Shown: in pieces, positions 41,932-54,710 of the stretch | How positions within the stretch are numbered: position 1 is the stretch's first letter | Layout: every line of letters begins with the position of its first letter | Source of the DNA: Plazaster borealis | Taxonomy: Eukaryota > Echinodermata > Asteroidea > Forcipulatida > Labidiasteridae | Assembly: GCA_021014325.1 (NCBI GenBank) | Contig: CM037473.1 | Location: 5,829,501-5,893,500, forward strand | DNA: 64,000 nucleotides | Direction: 5' to 3' | Position numbers and translations under genes: made by a program | Notes under the pieces: model-generated | The model's input: the letters and a program-made list of their open reading frames with translations, nothing else | What the model was told of the DNA's origin: nothing | The model's database searches: none

Positions 41932-44900
41932 GTGAGTGTCAACAAATTTCACTTTGTTTAAAACCCTCAAAAGAGGTAAATTGTCAGCACATGCTGACAT
42001 GTTAATGTTTCCAGTGTCTTCACCACATATTATGTACACATTGGTCGGCTCATATGCAATGATATCCTAAGCTGGACCATGCCACACGTCCTAGAGGGGG
42101 TGTCAATCAACATGGGACGACAGTGATTTGGTTTATAGCAGGGGCAGGACAGAACTCTGCCGGAGTCCTTTGTGTACAAAGTTAAGTCCTATTATTTTTG
42201 AACCCTGTTCCGGGTCAGCCTGACTACCCGGAAATGGGTCAGGCCCCCTCAGGATCCGGAATGTGGGTCAATTCTGATCCAGGAGTTTTTAGAGAGTAAG
42301 AAACCGTGGATAAATCGGCCAAAGCTTTCATATCTCTATTATGAGACATGTTCACGTGATGCAACAACGGACGATAGCTTGCTGGAATAAGAATATTTCA
42401 TTTTTCACTCACATACCTTCCTTTTTGAGGTGAGTAGCGGAAAATTGTAGCATTTTGTGGTACAACGTAACTATAGTATAGTCTCGTTAATATTACCCTT
42501 GAGAAAACAGTTCAACTCAAAAAAAAAATATATTTACAAAAAATGTTTGAAGAATCTAGAGAACAATCAATGTCTTTATTACATTTGAATGTATGATTTT
42601 CATACATTATTAGTTTACTATAATTATTTTGAAGAGGTTTATAATTTAATTATATTGGTGATGTGTCTTCCCCGATGTATCTTCCCCATTGTATCTATTT
42701 GGCAAATATAACACGTGTGTCAGAAAACAGTTTATGTGGTTTGATTATTTTGTTATGATTTATATCCGTTTTTGGATTAAAGGCCCCTTTGACCTCATAT
42801 GAAATTGAAATTGAAGATAAGGACCATACACTGAGCCGAAGATATGTTGTTTTATATAAAAACACATATATATATATAAAACCACAAAACAAAACAAAAA
42901 CCAGATCCCAAAAATATCTTTTTGGGTGCAATTTGCTTATTATTTAATATTTCTTAGAGACGAAAAACAGCATTATGTTTCTGGTAACGAAACCAAAGAT
43001 ACCTTATAAGTGAACTTATCACTGTAGCTCGCTAACTTGAGGAAACCTGTAAACAAGGCTGCTTGCTATCTGAACCAGAAACACCGGGGTTAACCCCTAC
43101 TCTTCCATGACAAGTGTTGTGGGTTCTTTTGCATGCACTCCTAGTACACGGGACCTACGGCTTAATGTCCCATCCGAAGGACAAAGCAATTATGGTAAAG
43201 TGTCTGACTCAAGGACACAAGTGCCACGAGCGGGACTCGAACCCACACTCTGCTAATCAAAAACACCATAGCTCGAGTCCAGTGCTCTTATCCTTATCCG
43301 CTCGGCCACGACACGTCACGAGCATTGGTAAAATGCGGGAAAAAAACTACCCAATAATACTTTTAACATCAAAGCTCATTGATTATAAAGTTTATACATT
43401 ACCATTCCCCACGACAATTATTGTTAACTGAAATACAGTGAAAGAATAGATATGTAGATCATTCTGTACAACGTAACGCAATGTACGTGTTTTATTATGT
43501 AAACTTATAATGTATGTACCTTGTTTCATGAACATTCTGTTAGTGTGAAATAAATGCTATCGAAATGAGATAGCATTTGGCGACCGAGATTTATTATTGC
43601 TTATTTTGATTGCAGCAATCGAAATGAGCTTATCGAACGTGCACTAAAACACCGACAAAAACACTAAACAGTTACTCGTTGCTTGCATTGAAACATGACC
43701 GAAGGTTGGTTCTACGGTGTGCTTGTTGCAAACTAGAGGACTGGAATGAATTTTCTCGTCCATAAACCATTAATTATTGCGTGTTATTCCTTTAAAAGGT
43801 AACAAGTAGTGGCAGGAGTGAATAAAGAACCATCGCTTTAAAGGGTTTTGGTACCTTTTGTAGATCAATTTGGTTGGCCATGACCTGAATCCCTACTCAC
43901 TGTGAATGAAGATGTATGTAATATAATTTACCTGTAGAAGTTTCAGCTTCATTAGTCGTCAAGTTTTTGAGAAAAAAAAAAGTGAAAATCACACAGCGAT
44001 GTTTTCAGTTCAGTAACGTAAATACCAGTACTGGTAAATACGAAGTACATGCTAAAATTATTTTTTGTCTCCTGAGACGAAAATTATTTTCGTGACATTG
44101 TTTGATATAGGCCTACTCATTTCGCAAAAACTACAGCACCTCAGCAAGTAATATTTTAAGGGAAGCTTTTTACCATCAAGTCTTCAAACCGTGTAAGTTT
44201 AATGTAAATCTGTGGACATTGTGTTTTGTGTCGTACAAAAAGTACTCAAACCCTTTAAATGAAGATTTAAACAGAAAACGGAAAATTAACACAGAACAAA
44301 TATTTAATAAACCACAATTAGGCCTACAATAACATTACATTACCGACGCCGTAAAAAAAAAGTTCATTTCCCCGTGCCCGGCGAAGTAATTATAAAGCCC
44401 TTGGTGTTTTTTCCGCGGTAACTGCACGATTTCCGTGGGTGCTTTTCCGTAGCAACTACACGATTTCCGTGGGTGTTTCCCGGGTCTCCAATCAATAATC
44501 CCGTAACTTAACTTCAACTGTCAGCTATAGTTAAAGCAGGGTATTGAGTAGCCCAAACATCTGACGTCACACTTCGAGGCTCGTGAATAACGCCAGATAC
44601 CTGGCCCAATTTCATAGAGCTGCTTAAGCAGAAAATATTGCTTAAAAATCACTGCTTAGCAATAATGAGCATACCAGTCACAAAGTGTACATGTGACATG
44701 GTATGTTGGCTGGTAACCTTATTATAAAGCATACTTTTGTTGTGCTTAGTTACTTTTTGTGCTTAAGCAGCTCTATGAAATTGGGCCCTGCCTTGAGAGC
44801 GGAGGGCAGGATCCTGGAAAACGCACATTTGACCTCCCATCCATTCACACGGCAGAGATTCGTAGTCACACAAAGTGTACACGCATTGCATTGTGTATAA

Positions 44901-47900
44901 ACAACATTACATACAAACATGTACACGCGCGCAGCAGCAGACAAACGAAAAGTTCATGCTGTTGGTGGAGCTGACAAACACGTCACTTCGGAGCGGACCA
45001 ATCATAAGACAGATATGGAAAGCTCACGTCACTGCCCGTTTATCCAATGAAATCCTTGTATTCAATGAAATCATTGGGTATGTAAAACCAGTCTTTATCA
45101 TTGCGGATAAAGACAGGGGAACAGTCTAGGTATTGAGGGACATTATATAGAAGCGGTTTCGGGTAAGCAGTGACAAAACTATTTTACTGTTGTGTGAGGG
45201 CTGAGGAGGTGAAAGGTCCCGGATCGAATCACACGTATAAAACATGTGATATGATGTACGGGCGTATTTTAATGTTCATAAACGGACACATACGAAGGGA
45301 AACCCCCTCCACATGCATGGCTCCCCGGTGGAAGGTCCCAGGTGGAATTCGTACCGAGTTGGTAATATGCAGGGCAAGATACCACAACAGATGCCAACCT
45401 GATCCCCGTAGCTTCTTCCCACTCACTTTGGGACTCCTCAGACCCATCGTTTCCCGTTCCCTCTTCCCCGTCTTCAAAAACCTCTCAACCTAGATCATAT
45501 GAGCTCCGATTGAGCGAGAACATACGCATTTTCTGAAATGTTCAACATTTAAACTATCAGAAAAAGCTGATTGTTTTAAAAGGCAGGGTTTGCTTGTGAT
45601 TATTGTCAAAGACCAGTTTCCTTACTTGGTGTATCCCGACATATGAATAAAGTAACAAACCTGTGAAATTTTGGGCTCAATTGTTCATGGAAGTTGCAAG
45701 AAAATAATGAAGAAAAGAAACACCCTTGTTGCATAAATATATATTCTGGTTTATTATTAAAAACAAATACATGGTTGGCAGCCACTGGCTGAAATAACCT
45801 TGTTTACAAGTAAAAATTCATTATTAGTTAAAAAAATGGTATAACATATATAAAAACAAATACAAGTATGTACAAATTTATAAAATCCTGGACAATGCTG
45901 GAATAGAGGATTTACTACATCTGTCTGTTCTACAGAGTGGTTGAACTTAACCCTTTCAAAGTATTCTCTCTCAGATGTTTTAGTGTACAGTCAGTTCTAA
46001 GAGGGGGAAGCATATTTCTATATTTGGTGGATTTCAACAGTTGTTCACCCCGTTTAACAAAAAGCATAGCACGTCTACTTTCAAGAGATGGAAGATCCAA
46101 CAAATTGTATGATTTCAATTTGTATGATTTCAGATGCCCGAGAAAGGCTTCATGCCTGAAGCCTTTCTCAGATTCAAATGTGTGGGTGAAATTACCTCTT
46201 TCTCCAAAACTATATTACTTCAAACTGGTTCGTCCTAACAATGTTGTTTTTTTATAATATCGACAGCTCTCCAGTGCTCTTTACCAAGAAAGTTGTTGGT
46301 CATTAACTTGTGGAGTACTTTACCAAAAGTACACATTGCTTTTAAATCAGGTTATTGCTAACTTTAAATGGTGACACATAAACGGGGCATTTTATGGGTT
46401 CCGATCCACCACTGTGCAGTCCCAAATCATCCAGTGTCTTTTTCTCTCTCGATCCTCACCAGGTTATATGCTTCAAACACTTCTCATTGCATCCCTCCTG
46501 ACGCAGTCAGTCATCAGCGTCATCCGCACCGTCGCCGTAACCCTCTCCGAGTCCCTCAAGCAACGCCTTCCGAAAATAACAGTCTACAAAATCGTCATCT
46601 ACGTGTGGTTGCATGCCGTCCTGATACCACTGTTGCCTTTACTTAGTCACGGTAAGTGTGAAGGGAGGTAGCCGGTTTCAACTCGAGAGCAAATTTGGCT
46701 GATGCTCTAGTCCAGTACCTGAGCACTCTAAAAACTCCCGGGTCAGAATTGACCCGTATTCCAGGTCCGACCCATTTTAGGGTCAAGTTGCTCATCCGAA
46801 AAATGGTTTTAAAAAGAGGGATTTTAACTCGGATTCTCTGTCAGTTTGACCCATTTCTGGGTCATTTTGACACAGATTACGGGTCATACTGACCCAGAAA
46901 GGGGTCAGTCTCCACGGGACCCGGATCCAGGTTAATTCTGCTCAGGAAGTTTTTTTGAGTATGGCAGAGGGTGTCTCCAAATGTTGTTATACTCTGACAC
47001 ATTCCTCCCCTCTCATCCAGATGTCCCCCCCCCAAAAAAAAAAAAAAAAGAAAAAAAAAATCATCTCAACAATTCCTTAGACTCACAGAAAAGAAATGAA
47101 GAGGGGGGGGGGGTACACCATGCCACGAATTGACAACATAGCGAAAATTAAGTAGGCCTATATAAACATAATTTATAGTAACCTTTTTTGTGGGAAATAT
47201 TTGTAGAACATTCTCTGACAATTAACCCAATCTGCCGTTGGAAAATAATGTACTGTCAAGCTTCTCCTATTACGAATACTTAGTGCCTTTCCCGGATTGG
47301 ATTTAGTCGACTTCTAAAATCTCAGGGTTCGGCGGCCACTTCGATGATGCGCAGTCCCCTTTCCGAACTGACACTATATGACCAGTGTGGGGACCTGGGC
47401 CCAATTTCATAGAGTTGCTTAAGCACAAAAAATAGCTAACCACAACACAATTTTACTTACCAGAATAAGGCTACCAGCCAAAATATCATGTCACATGTAC
47501 AATTACTGACTGGTATCCTGCTCATTATTGATAAGCAGGGATGTTTTAAGCAGTATTTTCTGCTTAAGCAGCTCTATGAAATTGGGCCCTGGCGTGGGGC
47601 GGTGATTAAACCTTAGGCAATGGTCACGATATACGCGTGTTGCTAAAATTAAAATCAACCTCCTGTTAATCATTAGTTCACAGTCCAGCTTGCTCTGTTG
47701 ACATGGAATTATACAATATTACAAACTAGAATCAGTGTGACAATGTGGTTTACTTTTTGTAAAAGGAGAGAGGTGTTTGATTTTTGAAAAAAAGTCCAGA
47801 AATGTATTATGTAAATAATTTGAAAAGACAAAAGACAATAGCACTTCTTATTTTGATTTCATGTATTTACAGACCACGGTACAGAGGATCTGTTCGTCTA

Positions 47901-49263
47901 CCATCCTCGGTTTATTGCTTGTTCAATAACTGATACGCACACAACTCCAGTGGGAGGCATGGTGTACGGTGTGGCGGGGTTTCTGCTTCCTCTCTTGATC
48001 ATCTTCATCAGCTACATCGTCCTCTACTTCTCGCTGAGGAGACACCTCCGGAAGACACTCCTGGTCCAGGACAAGTGCAGCCGACACATGTACGCCGTCC
48101 AGATGAGAGTCCACGTCAAGGTGGGCTGCCTGGTCATGCTGGTTGTGTCCAGCGTGATACTGATCTGGGTACCGTTCTACATCGTCAGTAGTCTCTCGCT
48201 CTTCGACCACGACAACGTGACGGCCCTGAGCCGCAACGCGTCCGTCTGGCTCATCTATGGTGCCTCGTCGGTCAACCCCATCATGTATGGGTTCATGAAC
48301 AGCTCACTCCGTCAGGAGTTCAGGACTTACATGAGAGCAAGGCATCCACAGGTAGCTGAGCACTTCGGTCGGATGAGTTGTTGCTGCTGCTGCTGTAGGA
48401 AGAGAGTCAAACTCGATGCGGTTTTTGTCATCCCTGCGAGGCAGGTCAAAAATTCAACGCAAGACGCAGCGGTACGTGGAAACATCTCAGGTGGTAAGAA
48501 GGTGGTGGTTCAGATAAATCACGAAGTCCACCTGAAACACCAGTCTGTGTTTTCAATAGAAAATGTAGAAGAACCTTCGGTAGTCACTGCTGTCTATCAA
48601 AATGAACCAAAGCACCCAACGGTGGCTAGGGGCTCCGTGCCCCCGCTTGTGAAGAGATGCTCCTGGTCCAAGTCACTGGCAAACAACGCGCGTCGGTTAA
48701 GCGACAAGGTGTCGCGACGACGAAGCGGTTCTGAAGACACCGAGGGCCAAGCGCTGCGACAGCTTCCCCTGCTGGACCTCAACGCCGTCACACAGCTCAG
48801 GGAGGAGAGCAGTCACGCTCAATCTCCCCGCGATTTCTGGACTCTCTCGGGGGATGAGCTGGAGTTGGGATCTGATGAGGTGTTTGAAAACAACACGGAT
48901 GAGAGACTAACGAAGTACCACACCCTCTCTGTCCCTTCGCCGTCTCTGAACAGACACCGACTAGGGAGTAGAGATGGATCAGTTGTGGCCATGTCGACGT
49001 GCTTCAAGACACAAACGGCTTACAGGGACGTCGTCAAAGTCAGACGGGTATTCATCGAGGAGGTAACGCTGGTACCCGGTTTGCATGGTTCAAGTACAGC
49101 CAATACGAGTGAGAGCGTCAGGTATTCACCATCAATGCACATGGGAGAACATGTTTCTTCAATCGGTTCCCATTGTGGCAGGAAAATAACGGCAACAACG
49201 GGCGATGTAGAAGACACGATGGCAATGCAATTGCCAGGATGTATAGGGGCCAACAGGCCATGA
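41586..49263 (+). CDS. Class A (rhodopsin-like) G protein-coupled receptor, 3 coding exons
   Basis: Exons 41586-41931, 46463-46651 and 47873-49263 join in phase 1 to 641 residues. N-terminus MNATSDD has a glycosylation site. TM1 carries the FNTLNG asparagine, TM2 LNLVAADLT (D2.50), C112 pairs by position with C195 in loop 2, TM4 has a Trp (YVWLHAV), TM6 IWVPF and TM7 NPIMYGFMN. The DRY motif at the end of TM3 is replaced by IRT (136-138). After TM7 come six consecutive cysteines (348-353), likely palmitoylated, and a tail of about 320 residues, long for this class. Ligand unknown; an orphan of the large echinoderm-type expansion, with some resemblance to Tre1/moody/GPR84-like sequences (weak judgement). 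The long ORF extends upstream of 41586 without an ATG, so this ATG is the first one. Confidence 0.93.
42020..42310. repeat. Repeat fragments in GPCR intron 1
   Basis: 42030-42115 (GGACCATGCCACACGTCCTA) is the inverted partner of 50600-50695. 42200-42300 (GGTCAGCCTGACTACCCGG, ACCCGGAAATGGGTC) resembles 46725-46970. Confidence 0.5.
43068..43316 (-). mobile_element. tRNA-derived SINE (family 1), partial
   Basis: Has ACCCCTACTCTTCC, CACGGGACCTACGGCTTAAT, the box B complement GGGACTCGAACCC and CCGCTCGGCCACGACAC. It lies in GPCR intron 1. Confidence 0.78.
43838..44258. mobile_element. TTAA-flanked MITE (family T3)
   Basis: TTAAAGGGTTTTGGTACCTT and TTGTA at the left, TACAAAAAGTACTCAAACCC and TTTAA at the right. 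The interior has the inverted pair TTCGTCTCAGGAGAC-like near 44070. Confidence 0.65.
44601..44790. mobile_element. Palindromic MITE (family P)
   Basis: CTGGCCCAATTTCATAGAGC and TGCTTAAGCA at the left, TGCTTAAGCAGCTCTATGAA and ATTGGGCC at the right. A second copy lies at 47396-47590; half copies near 12840 and 21610. Confidence 0.8.
45575..46345. mobile_element. TTAA-flanked MITE (T1) with an inserted retroelement fragment
   Basis: Ends TTAAAAGGCAGGGTTTGC and CAAAAGTACACATTGCTTTTAA. The usual T1 interior is split at about 45735-46125 by unrelated DNA with a minus-strand ORF (LPPLRTDCTLKHLREN, 46118-45930) that looks like the C-terminus of a retroelement. The split is inferred from the T1 consensus in the other copies. 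Confidence 0.55.
46463..46651 (+). CDS. GPCR exon 2: TM3 and TM4
   Basis: Acceptor CGATCCTCACCAG, donor GTAAGT, 189 bases, phase 1 to 1. Encodes LLIASLLTQSVISVIRTVAV and VIYVWLHAVLIPLLPLL. It contains the IRT variant of the DRY motif. Confidence 0.9.
46715..46970. mobile_element. Small inverted-repeat element in GPCR intron 2
   Basis: TGAGCACTCTAAAAACTCCC with GGGTCAGAATTGACCCG at the left; TTAATTCTGCTCAGGAAG and TTTTTTTGAGTA at the right. Several GGGTCA palindromes lie inside. Confidence 0.5.
47396..47590. mobile_element. Palindromic MITE (family P)
   Basis: GGGCCCAATTTCATAGAGTT and GCTTAAGCAC at the left mirror TGCTTAAGCAGCTCTATGAA and ATTGGGCCC at the right. Confidence 0.82.
47873..49263 (+). 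CDS. GPCR exon 3: TM5-TM7 and long C-terminal tail
   Basis: Acceptor ATGTATTTACAG. Encodes the loop-2 cysteine, TM5 (about 211-232), a basic third loop, TM6 with IWVP, TM7 with NPIMY and the tail. Stop TGA at 49261-49263. The tail is rich in Ser/Thr and basic residues. Confidence 0.95.
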
Positions 49264-50090
49264 CAGACAGATAGCAATCTTGGTTTACCATAAAAAAAAA
49301 AGCATTTGATTGGTTTGTTTTAAAGAAAGTTACGCAGTAAAAACTATGTTTCCATACAGCTGTAAGTCACTCAATATATAGAATATCGATCCCTCATACT
49401 GTCTGACACACACCTCTCAGCCAATAATAAGTCTTCCTTTGACCTCAGTGGGGGCGCTTTTGATCTCGTGACGTCATCTGCAAGTAGTCTACAAATCTAA
49501 TGTCAAAATGCTTATGGTTCTTATTTAGCTGTTATTTGTTATAAGTGGACTAATGAGTACACTGAACAAGCAAGCTACAAACTTTAACAATCAAAAATCA
49601 AACCCCAACACTGCCAACGGATATTTATAGAGCAATCGATTGCAATTTAAATATAGTTTTGTATGAAATTCGATGTAATTCTTGTATTGAGGATAATAAC
49701 AATAGCCTAAACAAAACTTGCCCATCAACATCGTAAAACAATATTTAAAGGAGAACTTGTTTTCTTTTCTTTCTTGGGGGGGGGGGACACACGACATTAC
49801 AGGTTTAATAGATCTAAAGTGCAAAACCTAAGCCAAAATGCACAAAAACAGCCATGACTGCTCTCGGCCCTGACACGTGATACTGTATCCTAGGTAAAAG
49901 CAAAACCTTTGAAACCCTGCAGCGAAGGACCTGTTTGGTTACAATGCCCCCGTGGCACGTTGTCGGTTTATTCTGACAAGATTTTCCATATAGGTTGGGG
50001 GGTTTGTTTTGCATTTGTTCAATGTTGTTGTATATAATATATATCTAAGTTTGTTGTTTGTTTACATGTCCAGGTATTTCCTGGGTTAAC

Positions 50091-50480
50091 TTAAAGGCAC
50101 GTTTGGTAATGACCCTCATAACTAGTGGCAATAAAAACTTACATGGTAAGATGTACATCAGCTTTGGATAGTAAAATGCATTTTGAGAAACTGTTCACCT
50201 TGAAGTACTGCGGTTATGGACAAAATATATCAATTTTTTTCCCAAAACATTTGAATCTGAGAAGTTTTACGCGTAAAAGCTTCTCAGAGTGTGTATCCCA
50301 ATGCAGATTATTCTTCCTGCGTGGACATAACCGCTCCAGATTTTAGGCAATATCTCAAAAACGCTGCCACCTTTTGAAATGGAATTTTCACGGGCTAGTT
50401 TTATGGTATATATCTACAATTATGAAGGTTTGAAACAAACAATAGGCTTCAATTACCAAACGTGAACGATGCCTTCAAGC
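50091..50480. mobile_element. TTAA-flanked MITE (family T1), diverged
   Basis: Left TTAAAGGCACGTTTGGTAAT, right TTACCAAACGTGAACGATGC. The central hairpin has changed to TGAGAAGTTTTACGCGTAAA with its inverted partner, so the loop sequence evolves while the fold is kept. Confidence 0.65.
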
Positions 50481-53400
50481 TTATTTAATTAGTTCGATAG
50501 TTTTGTTTTATCTATTGGCAATTGAAATACCGATGTTGTACACAAAAGATGCTGGCAGAGATTTGTCCTGGCCCCTCATATATATAACCAAATCACTGAT
50601 CTCTGTTTATTGACACCCCCCTCTATACTAGGATGTGTGGCATGGTCTAGCCTAGGATATCATGGCTTATGAGCTGACCAGTGTGTATGATGTAGTTAAG
50701 ACAAGGGAAATATTTAATATATTATGTCAGCATAATGATGCTGAGAGCGGGTTTTAACAAACGTGAATACCACTGAGGTCCATGAGTGTCATATCAAATT
50801 ACCCAAATAACGGGATAATTTATCGCTCCAGGTCGACTTATCCTATGGAACGAGTCGACCGTGATCATGTATCTCTGCCAAGTCGACCCACGTTACATAA
50901 AAGGCCGACCTGCCGTGAGTTTCAAGGAAGTTGACTCGGCGAAATAAAATTATCTCGTTATCTCGAGGTCTGTAGGCTCGCAATCGTTAAAAGTTTGCAA
51001 GTTTATTTTCAATTCGCTTAAGGCAGACGATGAACAAATTACAGCTCTGCCCGATAAGCGTACTCGGTGAGCAGGAATCATATTTTTAAGATATAAATCA
51101 GAAACAAATTAGGCGCAGTCCAAAACCTCCATTTGCGAACACCAAATTAACCACGGAAAACACAAAATAGAACTGGGGCAAAAGGCAAAACAAAAAAAGC
51201 AAGTAACTCATACATGGAGACATCACCCCGATTTCTGCTAAATATTAAACCATTTTCATGTACTATTGCCGATGCTGCATGATAGCAAATCGTTGATTGT
51301 TTTTTTGTTATTGCGGGGAACGTGTTTAACCATTTCGTTCGGAATATGCATTGCGTCAGGGATTGAAGTTTCATATACGTGAGCAGGAATAAATATTTAA
51401 CCGACGGTTGAAAACAAAAATGCTTAGGCCGATATCTGATGCGTTCCAGATAAGATTGAAGTTAATAGGAGTGCGGTTTCTTTGAATGATACGTGGATAC
51501 CAAACAATTCAACGCGCTATACTTTTGGGTGAATGGATTGTGCAATTGTTATTCCAGTAGGCCCTATTTCTATGCTGATAGTCGTCAATAGCCTAGCCTC
51601 ATTTATTTTATAATTCATTTATTTAATAATTTATTTATTTATTTACTTTAATTCCTTGGACTAACATTTTTTTTGCGCAGAAGTCGAAAGGGCTGAATTG
51701 AAAAGAAAAACAAATAAACCCCCAATACAAACCCTGCCACCACAAAGATGCGCCCTCTACCTGCAACTTAATGAAGAATATGTCAGGGAACACGGGTGTG
51801 CGAAAACACCTTCGGTCTCTTAATGATGTCGATGAAAACAGCAGACAAGATTGTATCAAATATAAATTAAATTTATAATCTCTGTTTTGAATAAAAATAA
51901 TTGGCATTCACATTTTTAAAGAAAGCGTCGTCTTATTACTGTCTTTAGTTTATCATACGGTTGCATCTATTTCATTTTTTTATTTGTTAATTTTAAAAAA
52001 TATATAAATCGCTTTGAAAAAGGTCGGTTGGTTTAATATCCATGTTTTGTTACGTTATTGTATATTGTATTAAGACAAAAAAATGAAACAAAGAGAACAC
52101 ACTAATTAGAACCAGTTTTCACGAAATACAAGCTATTTTTTAAAGACAAGTTGATATTTCCCCATAACGAGTTCATACCAATGTATTTTAAATCCCTATT
52201 TGATATTTCTATATAACGAGTTCATACCGTTATATTTCCTTGTTTGATATTTCCCTAAACGAGTTCATACCGTACCATTGTATATCATTATTTATATCTT
52301 TGAGCAAAACACCTCTCGAGGTAGGATCTTTTATAAGTAAAACTGGGCATATTTATTTCAAACGCTGGACAAAAAAGTAATTCTTATGGGTGAGAAATGC
52401 TCTACACCACGGTTGACTTTATTCAGGTTATAACAAACTCTTCGCAAGCAACTTTCAGACTTCCAGACAATGTTGTTTGAAATAATCGCAAATGGTGTGC
52501 CCAACTCGTTAAGATACAAAAATATGGTACACCCAATATCGTACATGTGTACTGTCTATTTGACTCTCTCTTGCACTATTATAATAAGTTCAAGGCACAG
52601 AAGGGCAAGATTGGACTTCGGCATCCACACTACTTCCTATACGTAATAACCCACATCATACCTAAAGCCTGGACATATGGCACGTTTTGCGTCCTTACCA
52701 GATGGTTATCAACGAACAAGCGGTTCAGGCTATAAGCTACGAGTACTCCGTTCATGACGTAAAGTCTCTTTCACGGTTCCTATTTACGGATTTCCAGTTC
52801 GTCAAATAAATTGGCTTTATGGTAAATCTGTTACTATTGCGGACGTGATAGTCATCGTAATTGTGCCGTTTGAAAATTCTAGCAAATGTAATTTAATATT
52901 AAAACAATAGCCAGTTGTACGCGCTATTTATGTGGATGTTGTTCTTACAACTGGGCACCATTTAATGGGCAGTGATGTAATGCACGAGGTGTATGGCTTA
53001 GAGAGACCGGAAAGTCCAAGCTGCATGCTAACCTACAACCATAGTGTGATGCCATCCAAGGTCAAAGTTGAAGGTATCATAACTACAAAGTCGGTTTCTG
53101 TAAATCCTTTACGAGCCAAGTGACGCCATACTCAGGCTCCGTCCAACACTGCCATGTCGAGATGACCCATCAATGGTAATATACATTGCTCATTATACTT
53201 GCCGCACACAAATCTGCAGTGATTAGTCAATATTCATTCCCACTGGTTAAATTTGTTTAATGAAATAAAGCCATTTGGCAAATCTAATCTAATAAGAGTG
53301 AACGACAACAATATCGTGAATGCACTTTACAACCTTCGAAATCAGGTAACGATTAATAACTGTTTTGACAACACGACACTTTACTGTTCACAAATCACGT

Positions 53401-53836
53401 AGGCCCTACTTATTATTATGCAGCCTTATGTGTACAAGTAATTTCATGTGGGCCTATAGTTAATCAACCCCACAGTAATTTGCCTTTCTCCATGGCGCAA
53501 TCCTAACAGCGACTTCACCCCCCCCCCCCCCCACAGGATTAATGACAAGCTACAGGGTTGGAAATATCCTTGGAGTAGTTAGTTTTAACAAAATCGCCAA
53601 CTGACAAGTACAGAGATTGTAGTCAGAGAAATTATATGTCAGAAAATGTTGTCAACATCGAAAACATTGTATGTAAAGCCCCCCAAAAAACAAAAACAAA
53701 AAATTAATAAATAAATAACTAATAATGAAGGTCCGGTTTGGATCGAAAGCTAAGGCCATCTCCCCTACAAATTTTATATATATAATAATTATAATAACAA
53801 TTTATAATACAAATATATATAAATTAAATAAATATG

Positions 53837-53867
<31 letters not shown>

Positions 53868-54078
53868 GATAAATAAAATAAAATATATATTGCTTATTAC
53901 GATTGAAGCAATCGAAAAAGTAAACTACATTTTTTGTTGCTGTTTTCAGTCAAACTTGACCACTGAATTTGATGGCGTCTTCACAAGTTGGATGTGTGGG
54001 GGCGTTTATTGAAAACTAGTGGCTGAAAGATTCTTTTCGTCGAACAATCGATGAAGTAATGTACCGTTATCAGGCTAA

Positions 54079-54254
54079 ATGACCGGCAGTCCTGCGTCTC
54101 CCGTGTATCGAGGATGAAGTATACTCATCCTTATCGGCTACCTCTCTTTCTTGAAACTTCCTTTCCTCCTCGAACATTTCTGAGCAAAGGTGGATCTTAA
54201 AAGTAGTCTCCAAAGGTATATCAGTTGCAAGGAAAGTAACCACTGCACCGATAT
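54079..54254 (-). other. Unassigned open exon-like segment
   Basis: On the minus strand, after a possible acceptor (ATTATTGTAG), the frame reads IGAVVTFLATDIPLETTFKI, MFEEERKFQEREVADKDEY and a stop at 54079. The acidic/basic composition looks protein-like, but I recognise no family, found no partner exon and see no promoter. It may be a chance ORF or a retrogene piece. Confidence 0.2.
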
Positions 54255-54427
54255 CTACAATAATAACATGGTAACAAAATTGTATATATGGAGCAAATCT
54301 AGAATGATAGCAGCTATACTTCATTTGACCATGGGCAGATTTGGTGGGTTCGACTCCCAACCAAATCCTATACAAATAAATACAGAGCTGTATTCATGAA
54401 ACAGTATTGAGTGGAACAAAGACAAAT

Positions 54428-54710
54428 TGACTAGAGCGGGATTTGAATCTACGACCTCCGGATTAACGCGCTGGCGCTCTATCAACTGAACTATCTAGCC
54501 CTAATGTTGGCAGTCTCCTTATATTTTTGTATATCGTTGTTTGGGGTGCCAGTCAGATGCCGTTCAACCTGTAACTGCTGTATAGCCAGGGATCACACCC
54601 GAGTTTACGATAAAACCTGAAAAGCGGCAGCAGAGGGATCACCTGAAGGGGATGCGACTTTTTACTTCATACAAAATATCAAATAATAAACCACAAAGGA
54701 AAAAAATAAT
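54428..54710 (-). repeat. Solitary diverged copy of the 316-bp tRNA-like unit
   Basis: The tRNA-like part is 54500-54428. Upstream of it on the minus strand come GCCAACATTAGGG-type leader, GTGCCAGTCAGATGCCGTTC and AAGGGGATGCGACTTTTT, in the same order as the array units but with many substitutions. Confidence 0.7.

Noticed and set aside
47923..48210. 95-residue minus-strand ORF rich in Asp/His
   Set aside because: Shadow of GPCR exon 3 on the opposite strand.
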